In this document: positions 1-6,565 of the stretch, one piece after another
Layout: each line of letters opens with the position of its first letter
How positions within the stretch are numbered: the stretch's first letter is position 1
Position numbers and translations under genes: made by a program
NCBI GenBank assembly: GCA_018813405.1
Contig: JAHJBW010000093.1
Span: forward strand, 1-11,142
Length of the DNA stretch: 11,142 nucleotides
Origin: Candidatus Margulisiibacteriota bacterium
GTDB taxonomy: Bacteria > Margulisbacteria > WOR-1 > XYC2-FULL-46-14 > JAHJBW01
Direction of reading: 5' to 3'
Notes under the pieces: model-generated
What the model saw: the letters and a program-made list of their open reading frames with translations, nothing else
Databases searched by the model: none
Told to the model about the DNA's origin: nothing

Positions 1-369
1 CTGCGGGCGATTCATGCCAAAAAGACAGGGGCGCTCATACTTGCGGCCGTTAAAATGGCTGCCATTATTTGCGGGGCAACGCCCAAACAGAAAAAAGCCT
101 TATCCGCCTATGCGCGGAACATGGGCATGGCTTTTCAGATCGCCGATGATATACTAGATGTCACGGCTTCCACCAGGGCGCTGGGCAAACCGGTCGGGCA
201 GGACGCCAGGAACAAAAAAGCCAGCTATCCGGCCATTGTTGGCGTTGATCGATCTGTTGAGCTGGCCGAGAAACACGTTAGACTTGCGCATAAGGCCTTG
301 AGTATCTTTGGGGGCAGTGCTTCGCATTTGGCAAATATCGCGTCATATGCTGTGAGGAGGAAAAAATAA
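1..369 (+). CDS. ispA: Polyprenyl (farnesyl/geranylgeranyl-type) diphosphate synthase, 3' part
   Basis: The C-terminal 122 residues of a trans-isoprenyl diphosphate synthase; the reading frame is open to the window's left edge, so the start and the first Asp-rich motif lie outside. These enzymes add isopentenyl diphosphate to an allylic diphosphate in the cytoplasm. Visible here are the HxKT-type motif (fragment residues 5-9, HAKKT), the second Asp-rich motif DDILD (residues 49-53), which binds Mg2+-diphosphate, and the following block with LGKPVGQD and the KKASYP stretch (residues 61-78) typical of short-chain synthases. It ends with a basic RRKK tail. The next gene starts 18 nt later and dxs follows, so this is one isoprenoid operon. 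The family is clear. Chain length (C15 or C20) cannot be judged because the determining region near the first Asp motif is missing, so the symbol is by similarity. Confidence 0.93.
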   Translation: MRAIHAKKTGALILAAVKMAAIICGATPKQKKALSAYARNMGMAFQIADDILDVTASTRALGKPVGQDARNKKASYPAIVGVDRSVELAEKHVRLAHKALSIFGGSASHLANIASYAVRRKK

Positions 370-387
370 TTTATAGAAAGGGGTCTT

Positions 388-843
388 ATGAACTTAATTA
401 TAGATCTATTTACCAATGTTCCGCTGGTAGCCGGGGGCGCGGCGTTCTTGTTCTCTCAGGTGTTCAAGGTGTTCTTTTATCTGATAAAGGATAAAGAGCT
501 TAACTTCTGGCACTTTTTTGAGTCCGCCGGCATGCCGTCCACGCACTCGGCTATGACATCGGCGCTTACCATATCCATAGGCATTACGCAGGGATTTTTT
601 TCTCCCTTCTTTGCCCTGAGCCTGGTGTTCACCATAGTGGTCATGTACGATGCCATGGGGGTCAGGTTTGCGGCGGGCCAGCAGGCGCTGATACTTAACA
701 AGATAATCGAAGATATATATTCGGAAAAGGTGAACGAAAAAGAAAAATTAAAGGAGCTCATCGGCCATACCCCGTTCGAGGTCTTTGTGGGGGGCCTGCT
801 GGGATTACTGATAGGGATGCTCTATACCTTCATTATGGGATAG
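388..843 (+). CDS. Divergent PAP2 family (YuiD/DUF212) membrane protein
   Basis: A 151-residue integral membrane protein of the divergent PAP2 group (Bacillus YuiD-like). Seen in order: an N-terminal hydrophobic segment (about residues 10-32), the phosphatase-like motif GMPSTHSA (48-55), a second membrane segment (about 56-90), D88 with GVRxxxGQQA (91-100), a short charged loop (110-125), GHTPFEV (126-132) and a final membrane helix (133-150). The SxHS block resembles that of PAP2 lipid phosphatases, but the family has no firmly assigned substrate. A good Shine-Dalgarno (GAAAGGGG, 376-383) supports the ATG. It lies 18 nt after the prenyl synthase and 3 nt before dxs, so a role on a prenyl (di)phosphate or a similar lipid phosphate is a fair guess from context only. 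Length is normal for the family. Confidence 0.9.
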   Translation: MNLIIDLFTNVPLVAGGAAFLFSQVFKVFFYLIKDKELNFWHFFESAGMPSTHSAMTSALTISIGITQGFFSPFFALSLVFTIVVMYDAMGVRFAAGQQALILNKIIEDIYSEKVNEKEKLKELIGHTPFEVFVGGLLGLLIGMLYTFIMG

Positions 844-846
844 TAT

Positions 847-2688
847 ATGTCAAGACTGATAGACGAAATAAAATTGCCGGCCGCCCTGAGAGACCTTTCT
901 TCTTCCCAGCTTGAGCGCGTGGCAAAAGAGGTCAGGGAAGAGATAATCAATGTTACCTCCAGGAACGGCGGACACATTGCGTCCAGTCTGGGAGCGGTGG
1001 AGCTTACAGTGGCCATCCATTCCGCTTTTGAATCGCCGAAAGACAAAATTCTCTGGGATGTCGGCCACCAGGCTTACGCTCACAAAATATTGACGGGCAG
1101 GCTTTCCAATTTCAATACCCTGAGGCAAAAGGGCGGGGTGTCAGGGTTTCCCAACATCAACGAAAGCTCCCACGACCATTTTACCGTAGGGCACGCCTCT
1201 ACCTCCATTTCCCAGGCGCTTGGGCTGGTAAGGGCGCGCGACATCCTAAAAAAAGATTTTTCCGTGGTGGCAGTCATTGGCGACGCTTCTCTTTCCGGCG
1301 GGCTGGCTTTTGAGGCCCTTAACAATATTTCCGGGCTCAAGAGCAATATGATAGTCGTTCTAAACGACAACGAAATGTCCATCTCAAAGAATGTTGGATC
1401 GCTTTCAAATTACCTTACCATGGTCAGGACCTCTAACCTGTATGTTGATATGAGGAATCGCGTCGAAAGAGTAATAAAAAGGATCCCCAACATTGGCGTG
1501 CCCCTTTTTGAGGCCGCCAGAAAGCTAAAGGACAGGACCAAACATTTACTGGTCGACTTCAAGGTCGATGTTATTTTCGAAGAGTTCGGCTTCAAGTATT
1601 TTGGCCCCATCGACGGCCACAACATCCCGCTTTTAATGAGCACTTTCCACCATGCCAGAGAGATCGACGGGCCGGTGCTTGTTCATGTCATTACAAAAAA
1701 AGGCAAAGGTTATGCCCCCGCCGAAGCAGACCCCACCCATTTCCATGGCCGCAGTCCATTTGACATTTCAACGGGTAAGCTCCTTAATGGCAATGGCGGC
1801 GCGACCTATACCGATGTGTTTGGCAAGACCATGAACAAGCTGGCTGAAAGGGACGACAAGGTGGTGGCGGTAACCGCGGCCATGGTGGACGGTACCGGAC
1901 TTGACGAGTTTACCAGCAGGTTCCCTGACAGGTTTTTTGACGTCGGCATTGCCGAAGAGCATGCCGTGACATTTTCGGGCGCTCTGGCCAGCCAGGGCCT
2001 AAAACCCGTCGTGGCAATCTATTCCACCTTCCTGCAACGGGCCTATGATGAGATAATCCACGATGTCTGCCTGCAAAACCAGCACGTTGTCTTTGCCCTT
2101 GACAGGGCTGGTATCGTCGGCGAGGACGGCGCCACCCACAACGGCATCTTTGACCTGGCTTACTTAAGAACAATTCCCAATATGACCATCATGGCCCCGA
2201 AAGATGAGAACGAGTTCCAGCACATGCTTTATACCGCGGTAAATCATAACGGGCCGATAGCGATCAGATACCCAAGGGGGAAAGGGCCGGGAGTAGTAAT
2301 GGACAAAGAGTTTAAGAAGATCGAGATCGGCAAAGGCGAAGTTGTTAAGCGCAATGGCAGTACGCTGATCATTGCGATCGGCTCCATGGCAGCGGAAGCG
2401 AAAAAATGTGACGCAACGGTCATCAACGCCCGTTTTGTAAAGCCGCTGGACGAAAAGCTAATCCTTGAAGAGGCCAAAAAAGCTGACAGGATAATTACGG
2501 TTGAAGAGGGGACCCTTTCCGGAGGATTTGGCTCTGCCGTGGCCGAGCTTTTGGAAGATAATCAGGTGGTAAAGCCTCTTTTGCGAATAGGTTTGCCCGA
2601 CGAGTTCATCGAACACGGCACCAGGAAAGAGATGCTCGAAAAATTCGGATTGACGGGGGAGGGAATATGCTCACAGATATTGAGATAG
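847..2688 (+). CDS. dxs: 1-deoxy-D-xylulose-5-phosphate synthase
   Basis: A 613-residue cytoplasmic thiamine diphosphate enzyme that condenses pyruvate and glyceraldehyde 3-phosphate to DXP, the first step of the non-mevalonate isoprenoid route; DXP also feeds thiamine and pyridoxal synthesis. Seen: GGHIASSLG (41-49), DVGHQ (71-75), the HDHFTVGH block (109-116), the ThDP/Mg motif starting GD (145-146) with NDN at 173-175, the KKGKGYAPAE stretch (284-293), the catalytic-type Glu in VGIAEEHAVTF (366-376), STFLQRAYDE (393-402), DRAGIVGEDGATH (419-431) and a C-terminal transketolase domain with RFVKPLD (529-535). All three transketolase-type domains are complete and length is close to E. coli (620). 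One oddity is Ala147 where the ThDP motif normally reads GDG. The start is 3 nt after the previous stop with only a weak upstream purine run, so translation is probably coupled. The 3' end overlaps fhs. Confidence 0.97.
   Translation: MSRLIDEIKLPAALRDLSSSQLERVAKEVREEIINVTSRNGGHIASSLGAVELTVAIHSAFESPKDKILWDVGHQAYAHKILTGRLSNFNTLRQKGGVSGFPNINESSHDHFTVGHASTSISQALGLVRARDILKKDFSVVAVIGDASLSGGLAFEALNNISGLKSNMIVVLNDNEMSISKNVGSLSNYLTMVRTSNLYVDMRNRVERVIKRIPNIGVPLFEAARKLKDRTKHLLVDFKVDVIFEEFGFKYFGPIDGHNIPLLMSTFHHAREIDGPVLVHVITKKGKGYAPAEADPTHFHGRSPFDISTGKLLNGNGGATYTDVFGKTMNKLAERDDKVVAVTAAMVDGTGLDEFTSRFPDRFFDVGIAEEHAVTFSGALASQGLKPVVAIYSTFLQRAYDEIIHDVCLQNQHVVFALDRAGIVGEDGATHNGIFDLAYLRTIPNMTIMAPKDENEFQHMLYTAVNHNGPIAIRYPRGKGPGVVMDKEFKKIEIGKGEVVKRNGSTLIIAIGSMAAEAKKCDATVINARFVKPLDEKLILEEAKKADRIITVEEGTLSGGFGSAVAELLEDNQVVKPLLRIGLPDEFIEHGTRKEMLEKFGLTGEGICSQILR
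2655..2663 (+). promoter_or_regulatory. Ribosome binding site of fhs inside the dxs 3' end
   Basis: A purine run GGGGGAGGG lies just upstream of the fhs ATG at 2667, inside the last codons of dxs. It contains GGAGG about 4 nt from the start codon, slightly closer than usual. It fixes the fhs start and means ribosomes finishing dxs pass directly over it, consistent with coupled translation. Confidence 0.75.
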
Positions 2689-4229
2689 CCCAGAACGCGA
2701 AACCGAGGCTTATTGTCGATATTGCCAAAAAAGCCGGCATCAAGACGTCTGAGCTTGAGCTTCACGGCTGTTACAAGGCAAAAGTCTGTCTGGAGGCCAT
2801 TAAGACCCGCGCCGGCAAAAAAGACGGTAAGCTTGTGCTGGTCACCACCATGACACCAACGCCGCAGGGCGAGGGCAAAACCACCACCACTATCGGTCTG
2901 GCTCAGGCCCTTAATCGCCTTCGCAGGAAAGCCTTTGTCTGCATACGCGAGCCATCCCTTGGCCCTGTCATGGGGTTAAAGGGCGGCGCGGCTGGCGGCG
3001 GATATTCGCAGGTAATTCCAATGGAGGACATCAACCTCCACCTGACCGGCGACATGCACATGATAACCGCCGCGCACAACCTCCTGTCCGCCATGCTCTA
3101 CAACCATATCTACCAGGGAAACGAGCTGGATATAGACGAGAACCGCGTTGTGTGGCGCCGCACCATGGACATGAACGACCGCTCCCTGCGCGGCATGTTC
3201 GATATCACCGCTTCCTCCGAGGTGATGGCGGTAATGTGCCTGTCAAAGAGCCTGACCGATATGAAAGAGCGGCTGGGCAGGATAATCGTGGCTTACGACA
3301 AAAAAGGCAAAGCTGTAACCGCTCACGATCTCAAGGCTAACGGCGCTATGGCGCTTTTGATGAGGGACGCGCTCAAGCCGACGCTGGTCCAAACGCTTGA
3401 AGGCGATCCTGCCTTTGTGCACGGCGGGCCCTTTGCCAATATCGCCCACGGCTGTAATTCGCTCCAGGCCACCCATTTGGCCCTAAAGCTGGCCGACTAT
3501 GTCATTACCGAGGCGGGGTTTGGCTCTGATCTTGGCGCGGAAAAGTTCTTTGACATCAAATGCCGGGTTGGGGACCTAAAGCCAAACGCGGTAGTGCTGG
3601 TGGTGACAAAGCAGGCCATTGAGCGCAACGGATACGAGAACGTAAAAAAGCATGCCGACAATATCAAGTTGTATGGTGTTCCCATCGTTATAGCCGTAAA
3701 TGTCAAGGAAAAGGACACACAAGCCGACATTGACGAGATGGTAAAAAATTGCTCGCAATATGCGCCCACGGCGGTTTCCAGGGTATGGGAGCAGGGCGGC
3801 AAGGGCGGGAAAGAGCTGGCCGAGGCGGTCGTCAAAGCCTGCCAGCAAAAGTCGGATTTTAAGACCCTCTATGATGTTAACGAACCTGTCAAGGAAAAGA
3901 TCAAAAAGATAGCCGGAAGCATATACGGCGCCGGCGGGGTCGACTACACTGAATCGGCCTTGCGGTATATTGATCTCTTAAATAGCAACTCACTTTCAAA
4001 CCTGCCCATTTGTGTCGCCAAGACGCAATACTCCCTGTCAGACGACGCAAAGGCCTTTGGGGTGCCCCGGGGGTTCAAGATAACCGTGCGCGAAATAAAA
4101 GTGTCCGCCGGCGCCGGCTTCATTGTCGTCTACACGGGGAATGTCCTGACCATGCCGGGCCTGCCAAAGCATCCGGCCGCGGAGAACATGGACATTACCG
4201 AGGATGGTAGGATTGTAGGGCTGTTTTAG
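2667..4229 (+). CDS. fhs: Formate--tetrahydrofolate ligase (short form)
   Basis: A 520-residue enzyme that joins formate to tetrahydrofolate using ATP, giving 10-formyl-THF for purine and fMet synthesis or for the methyl branch of the Wood-Ljungdahl pathway. Seen: the family N-terminus MLTDIEIAQNAK, the P-loop PTPQGEGKTTTT (64-75), REPSLGP (94-100), KGGAAGGGYSQV (105-116), the MEDINLH region (119-125), HGGPFANIAHGCNS (252-265), TEAGFGSDLGAEKF (281-294), KTQYSLSDD (452-460) and the C-terminal TMPGLPK (495-501). From memory of the roughly 556-residue bacterial enzymes, it lacks about 18 residues after DRSLR (171-175) and another 18 around residues 314-330, where the near-universal RALKMHGG block is replaced. 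The frame stays open and the remaining motifs are intact, so it is probably active. It overlaps dxs by 22 nt with its own Shine-Dalgarno. Confidence 0.95.
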   Translation: MLTDIEIAQNAKPRLIVDIAKKAGIKTSELELHGCYKAKVCLEAIKTRAGKKDGKLVLVTTMTPTPQGEGKTTTTIGLAQALNRLRRKAFVCIREPSLGPVMGLKGGAAGGGYSQVIPMEDINLHLTGDMHMITAAHNLLSAMLYNHIYQGNELDIDENRVVWRRTMDMNDRSLRGMFDITASSEVMAVMCLSKSLTDMKERLGRIIVAYDKKGKAVTAHDLKANGAMALLMRDALKPTLVQTLEGDPAFVHGGPFANIAHGCNSLQATHLALKLADYVITEAGFGSDLGAEKFFDIKCRVGDLKPNAVVLVVTKQAIERNGYENVKKHADNIKLYGVPIVIAVNVKEKDTQADIDEMVKNCSQYAPTAVSRVWEQGGKGGKELAEAVVKACQQKSDFKTLYDVNEPVKEKIKKIAGSIYGAGGVDYTESALRYIDLLNSNSLSNLPICVAKTQYSLSDDAKAFGVPRGFKITVREIKVSAGAGFIVVYTGNVLTMPGLPKHPAAENMDITEDGRIVGLF

Positions 4230-4260
4230 GTCTGATCTTAGTACTTTTCTCTTGCTTTTA

Positions 4261-4269
4261 TGCTAAAAT
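4261..4269 (+). promoter_or_regulatory. Extended -10 promoter for the nucleotidyltransferase gene
   Basis: TGCTAAAAT forms an extended -10 element (TGnTAAAAT). No convincing -35 lies 16-18 nt upstream; the TTGCTT at 4252 is too close to serve. The hexamer begins 13 nt before the ATG at 4277, so transcription would start at or just before the start codon. No Shine-Dalgarno is present, so the message may be leaderless. The 47-nt gap between fhs and the next gene holds little else and shows no clear hairpin terminator. Confidence 0.55.
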
Positions 4270-4276
4270 AAACATA

Positions 4277-4612
4277 ATGAATGAACAGGAAATACAAAAA
4301 GAGATCGAGAGCATTACAAATCAAATTGTAGGAAGATATAAACCTCAAAAGATACTGCTTTTTGGGTCAGCCGCATGGGGAAAGATCACAAAAGACAGCG
4401 ATCTTGATTTCTTAATTATAAAAGACGATGTGCCGTTTTATGGCATTGATCGTATGAGAGAGCTTGATCATATGATAGATTACAGCATTCCAGTTGATTT
4501 TTTAGTGTATAAACCGGAAGAATTTGAAGAAAGATTGGCAATGGGGGACCCGTTTCTTTCCATGATCAATAAAAGGGGTAAAATACTATATGGTGGACCA
4601 GAGAATAATTAA
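4277..4612 (+). CDS. Minimal nucleotidyltransferase (MNT domain protein)
   Basis: A 111-residue stand-alone nucleotidyltransferase of the polymerase-beta fold. Seen: a helical N-terminus, the FGSAAWG motif (29-35), the two metal-binding aspartates in DSDLDF (D42 and D44 within 40-45), and the third acidic strand PVDFLVY with D74 (72-78). All catalytic positions expected of the fold are there. Proteins of this size commonly pair with a HEPN protein, and in characterised MntA/HepT pairs the MNT partner neutralises the HEPN toxin by AMPylation. Here only a 30-codon ORF overlaps its end. The gene is AT-rich (three 60-base lines counted by eye average about 37% GC, against 50-68% in two lines of fhs), which points to a separate origin. 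Substrate is unknown; other fates for such domains exist. The ATG has no Shine-Dalgarno but sits right after an extended -10 element. Confidence 0.85.
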   Translation: MNEQEIQKEIESITNQIVGRYKPQKILLFGSAAWGKITKDSDLDFLIIKDDVPFYGIDRMRELDHMIDYSIPVDFLVYKPEEFEERLAMGDPFLSMINKRGKILYGGPENN

Positions 4613-4682
4613 AGAAACTTCGGAGAAAGCAAGAGAGGCGGCCAAAAGGATAAGAGATTTTGTAATGGGCAAAATTTCTTAA
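4590..4682 (+). CDS. 30-codon ORF overlapping the MNT gene, possible truncated partner
   Basis: A short ORF of 30 residues (starting MVDQRIIKE, ending FVMGKIS) overlaps the last 23 nt of the MNT gene in another frame. A purine run AAAAGGGG (4570-4577) lies about 12 nt upstream, a loose but usable spacing. The peptide is almost entirely charged and would form one amphipathic helix (KETSEKAREAAKRIRDF). Second genes in MNT/HEPN pairs often start in this overlapping way and begin with a charged helix, so this could be the stub left after deletion of a HEPN gene. Only 15 nt separate its stop from folE, so no further remnant fits. It could also be a chance ORF or a real micro-protein. No family is recognised. 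Confidence 0.35.
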   Translation: MVDQRIIKETSEKAREAAKRIRDFVMGKIS

Positions 4683-4685
4683 TAT
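4680..4685 (+). promoter_or_regulatory. Possible -10 element upstream of folE
   Basis: TAATAT lies 18 nt before the folE ATG in an AT-rich stretch (4675-4697). There is no TG extension, and the nearest -35-like TTGTAA (4660-4665) leaves a spacer of only 14 nt. FolE has no recognisable Shine-Dalgarno, so if this element is used the message would carry only a few leader bases. Weak support. Confidence 0.25.
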
Positions 4686-4697
4686 TTCATTAGACAA

Positions 4698-5264
4698 ATG
4701 ATCAACCAGAAGAAAATAGAAAAAGCCGTCAAAGATATTTTACTCGCTATTGGCGAAGACCCTTCCCGCGAAGGGCTAAGGGATACACCCAAGCGGGTGG
4801 CAAAAATGTACTCAGAGCTCTTTGCCGGTCTTCACAGGGACCCTGCCAGAGAAATATCCATCTTCCACAACGAGGACCACGATGAAATGGTCATGGTCAA
4901 AGATATTCCGTTTTATTCAATGTGCGAACACCACTTTGTGCCATTCTTCGGTAAAGCCCATATCGTCTATATACCCAACAAAGGCAGGGTTACCGGGCTT
5001 TCCAAGCTGGTCAGGGTGATCGAGGCTTTTGCCAGCCGTCCCCAGGTACAGGAGCGGCTCACGACCCAGATCGCGGACACGCTCATGGGCAAGCTCAAAC
5101 CGCAGGGAGTCATGGTGATCATAGAGGCCGAACACCTTTGCATGTCCATGCGCGGGGTCAAAAAGCCCGGCACATTGACCGTTACTTCGGCCGTACGCGG
5201 CGTATTGCAAAAGAACGCGAAAACGCGCATGGAAGCGCTTTCCTTGATAAAAGGAGGCAACTGA
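4698..5264 (+). CDS. folE: GTP cyclohydrolase I
   Basis: A 188-residue enzyme that opens GTP to 7,8-dihydroneopterin triphosphate, the entry step of tetrahydrofolate synthesis. Seen: the N-terminal helical part with GEDPSREGLRDTPKRV (19-34), the active-site block SMCEHHFVPFFGKAH (74-88), GLSKLVR (100-106), the RPQVQERLT stretch (114-122), and EAEHLCMSMRG (143-153). The expected zinc ligands C76, H79 and C148 are present, as are H78 and H146, so this is a canonical type IA enzyme of normal length. The ATG has no Shine-Dalgarno, yet the sequence IEKAVKDILLAIGEDP begins where the family does. Its last bases carry the ribosome binding site of the next gene, with a 1-nt overlap. It shares folate metabolism with fhs, from which it is separated by the MNT island. 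Confidence 0.97.
   Translation: MINQKKIEKAVKDILLAIGEDPSREGLRDTPKRVAKMYSELFAGLHRDPAREISIFHNEDHDEMVMVKDIPFYSMCEHHFVPFFGKAHIVYIPNKGRVTGLSKLVRVIEAFASRPQVQERLTTQIADTLMGKLKPQGVMVIIEAEHLCMSMRGVKKPGTLTVTSAVRGVLQKNAKTRMEALSLIKGGN
5251..5257 (+). promoter_or_regulatory. Ribosome binding site deciding the start of the UDP-sugar dehydrogenase
   Basis: A perfect AAGGAGG lies 6 nt before the ATG at 5264, inside the folE 3' end, with the folE stop and the new start sharing one base (TGATG). It shows that translation begins at 5264, not at the in-frame ATG at 5138. From there the protein opens directly with the Rossmann strand MKLAVIGTGYVG. Confidence 0.9.
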
Positions 5265-6565
5265 TGAAACTGGCAGTGATCGGCACCGGATATGTGGGAT
5301 TGGTCACGGGCGCCTGCTTTTCAAGCCTGGGCAACCAGGTGGTCTGCGTCGATAAGGACCCGAAAAGAGTCGCCCTGCTGAAAAAGGGCAGGGTCCCGTT
5401 CTATGAGCCCGGACTGCCGGAACTGGTCGCCAAGAACACAAAGGCGGGCCGACTGAAGTTCACCAGAAAGCTTGCCGGGGCAGTTTCCTCGGCGGAGGTG
5501 GTTTTCATAGCGGTTGGCACCCCTTCAAGATCCAACGGCCAGGCCGATGTTTCGGCGGTCATTGAAGTGGCTAAAGAGATATCTGGCGTCATGAAGAAAT
5601 TGCGTCATGGGCACAAGGTGATAGTCAACAAAAGCACTGTTCCCGTTGGCATGGGAGATATCGTCAGCAAGATCCTTGTCGAGAACAAGGTCCCCAAAAA
5701 TAACTTTTCGGTGGTCTCCAACCCTGAATTTTTAAGGGAGGGCTCGGCCATTGGTGATTTCATGAGACCCGACCGAGTGGTCATCGGCGCCGACAACAGC
5801 CAGGCATTTAATATTATTACCGACCTGTATCGTCCGCTTAACGCGCACATTATCTTTACCTCTATCAAAAGCGCGGAGCTTATAAAGTATGCCAGCAACG
5901 CTTTCCTGGCCACCAAGATATCCTTTATCAACGAGATCGCCAACATTTGCGAAAGGGTGGGGTCTGACATTTCCGAAGTGGCCAATGCCGTTGGCCTGGA
6001 CAAAAGGATAGGCCGGCATTTCCTGAACGCGGGACTGGGTTATGGCGGCAGCTGCCTGCCCAAAGATGTTTCCGCCCTGGTCCACCTTTCCCGCGAGAAC
6101 GGACATGAGCCAATGCTGTTGAGCGCGGTAAGGGAGGTAAACGAATTCCAGATCGACGCTTTTATCGGCAAGATAATCAAAAAACTTGGCAACCTGCGGA
6201 GCAAAAATATTGCTGTTCTTGGCCTGGCCTTTAAGCCCGAGACCGACGACATGAGAGAAGCGCCCTCCATTAAGGTTGTGCAGGCCTTGATCAAGAAAGG
6301 GGCCAGGGTGAGCGCGTACGATCCCGCCGCCGCGCCCAACGCCAGTCGCCTTATAAAAGAAGCCAAACTTGTGAAAGACATGTTTACCGCCATCGAAGGC
6401 GCCGACGCTCTTGTGGTGCTAACGGAGTGGCCGGAATTCGTGGAGATTGACCTGGAACGCGTAAAAAAAGCGTTAAAGAGCCCTCTCATATTTGACGGGC
6501 GCAACATTTATGACAGGGGGCGTGTGGAAGACGCCGGACTGGAATACGTTGGGGTAGGCAGATGA
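5264..6565 (+). CDS. ugd: UDP-glucose 6-dehydrogenase
   Basis: A 433-residue NAD-dependent enzyme that oxidises UDP-glucose twice to UDP-glucuronate in the cytoplasm. Seen: the NAD Rossmann motif GTGYVG (7-12) with D30 at the end of the second strand, YEPGL (47-51), VGTPS (84-88), STVPVG (124-129), NPEFLREG (153-160), K208 in AELIKYASNAF, the catalytic Cys264 in GYGGSCLPKD (259-268), and the UDP-binding C-terminal block with FKPETDDMREAPS (323-335). Residues and length fit the UDP-glucose/GDP-mannose dehydrogenase family; UDP-glucose is preferred over GDP-mannose because a UDP-glucuronate decarboxylase follows with a 4-nt overlap. The start at 5264 is chosen from the Shine-Dalgarno and the Rossmann strand; 42 further codons are open upstream but lie in folE. 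Confidence 0.95.
   Translation: MKLAVIGTGYVGLVTGACFSSLGNQVVCVDKDPKRVALLKKGRVPFYEPGLPELVAKNTKAGRLKFTRKLAGAVSSAEVVFIAVGTPSRSNGQADVSAVIEVAKEISGVMKKLRHGHKVIVNKSTVPVGMGDIVSKILVENKVPKNNFSVVSNPEFLREGSAIGDFMRPDRVVIGADNSQAFNIITDLYRPLNAHIIFTSIKSAELIKYASNAFLATKISFINEIANICERVGSDISEVANAVGLDKRIGRHFLNAGLGYGGSCLPKDVSALVHLSRENGHEPMLLSAVREVNEFQIDAFIGKIIKKLGNLRSKNIAVLGLAFKPETDDMREAPSIKVVQALIKKGARVSAYDPAAAPNASRLIKEAKLVKDMFTAIEGADALVVLTEWPEFVEIDLERVKKALKSPLIFDGRNIYDRGRVEDAGLEYVGVGR

Noticed and set aside
4252..4257. TTGCTT as the -35 of the MNT promoter
   Set aside because: Only 6 nt separate it from TAAAAT, far short of a normal 16-18 nt spacer.
4230..4276. Folate (THF) riboswitch or terminator in the gap after fhs
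   Set aside because: The gap is only 47 nt, has no stable hairpin that I can draw, and is largely used by the -10 element.
5138..5263. 42-codon upstream extension of the UDP-sugar dehydrogenase reading frame
   Set aside because: It lies inside folE, carries no family sequence, and the AAGGAGG at 5251-5257 with the Rossmann strand starting at 5264 fixes the true start.
5605..6507. Minus-strand ORFs of 132, 124 and 155 codons opposite the UDP-sugar dehydrogenase
   Set aside because: They mirror a fully conserved enzyme and overlap each other in different frames, the pattern of shadow ORFs in moderately GC-rich coding DNA.
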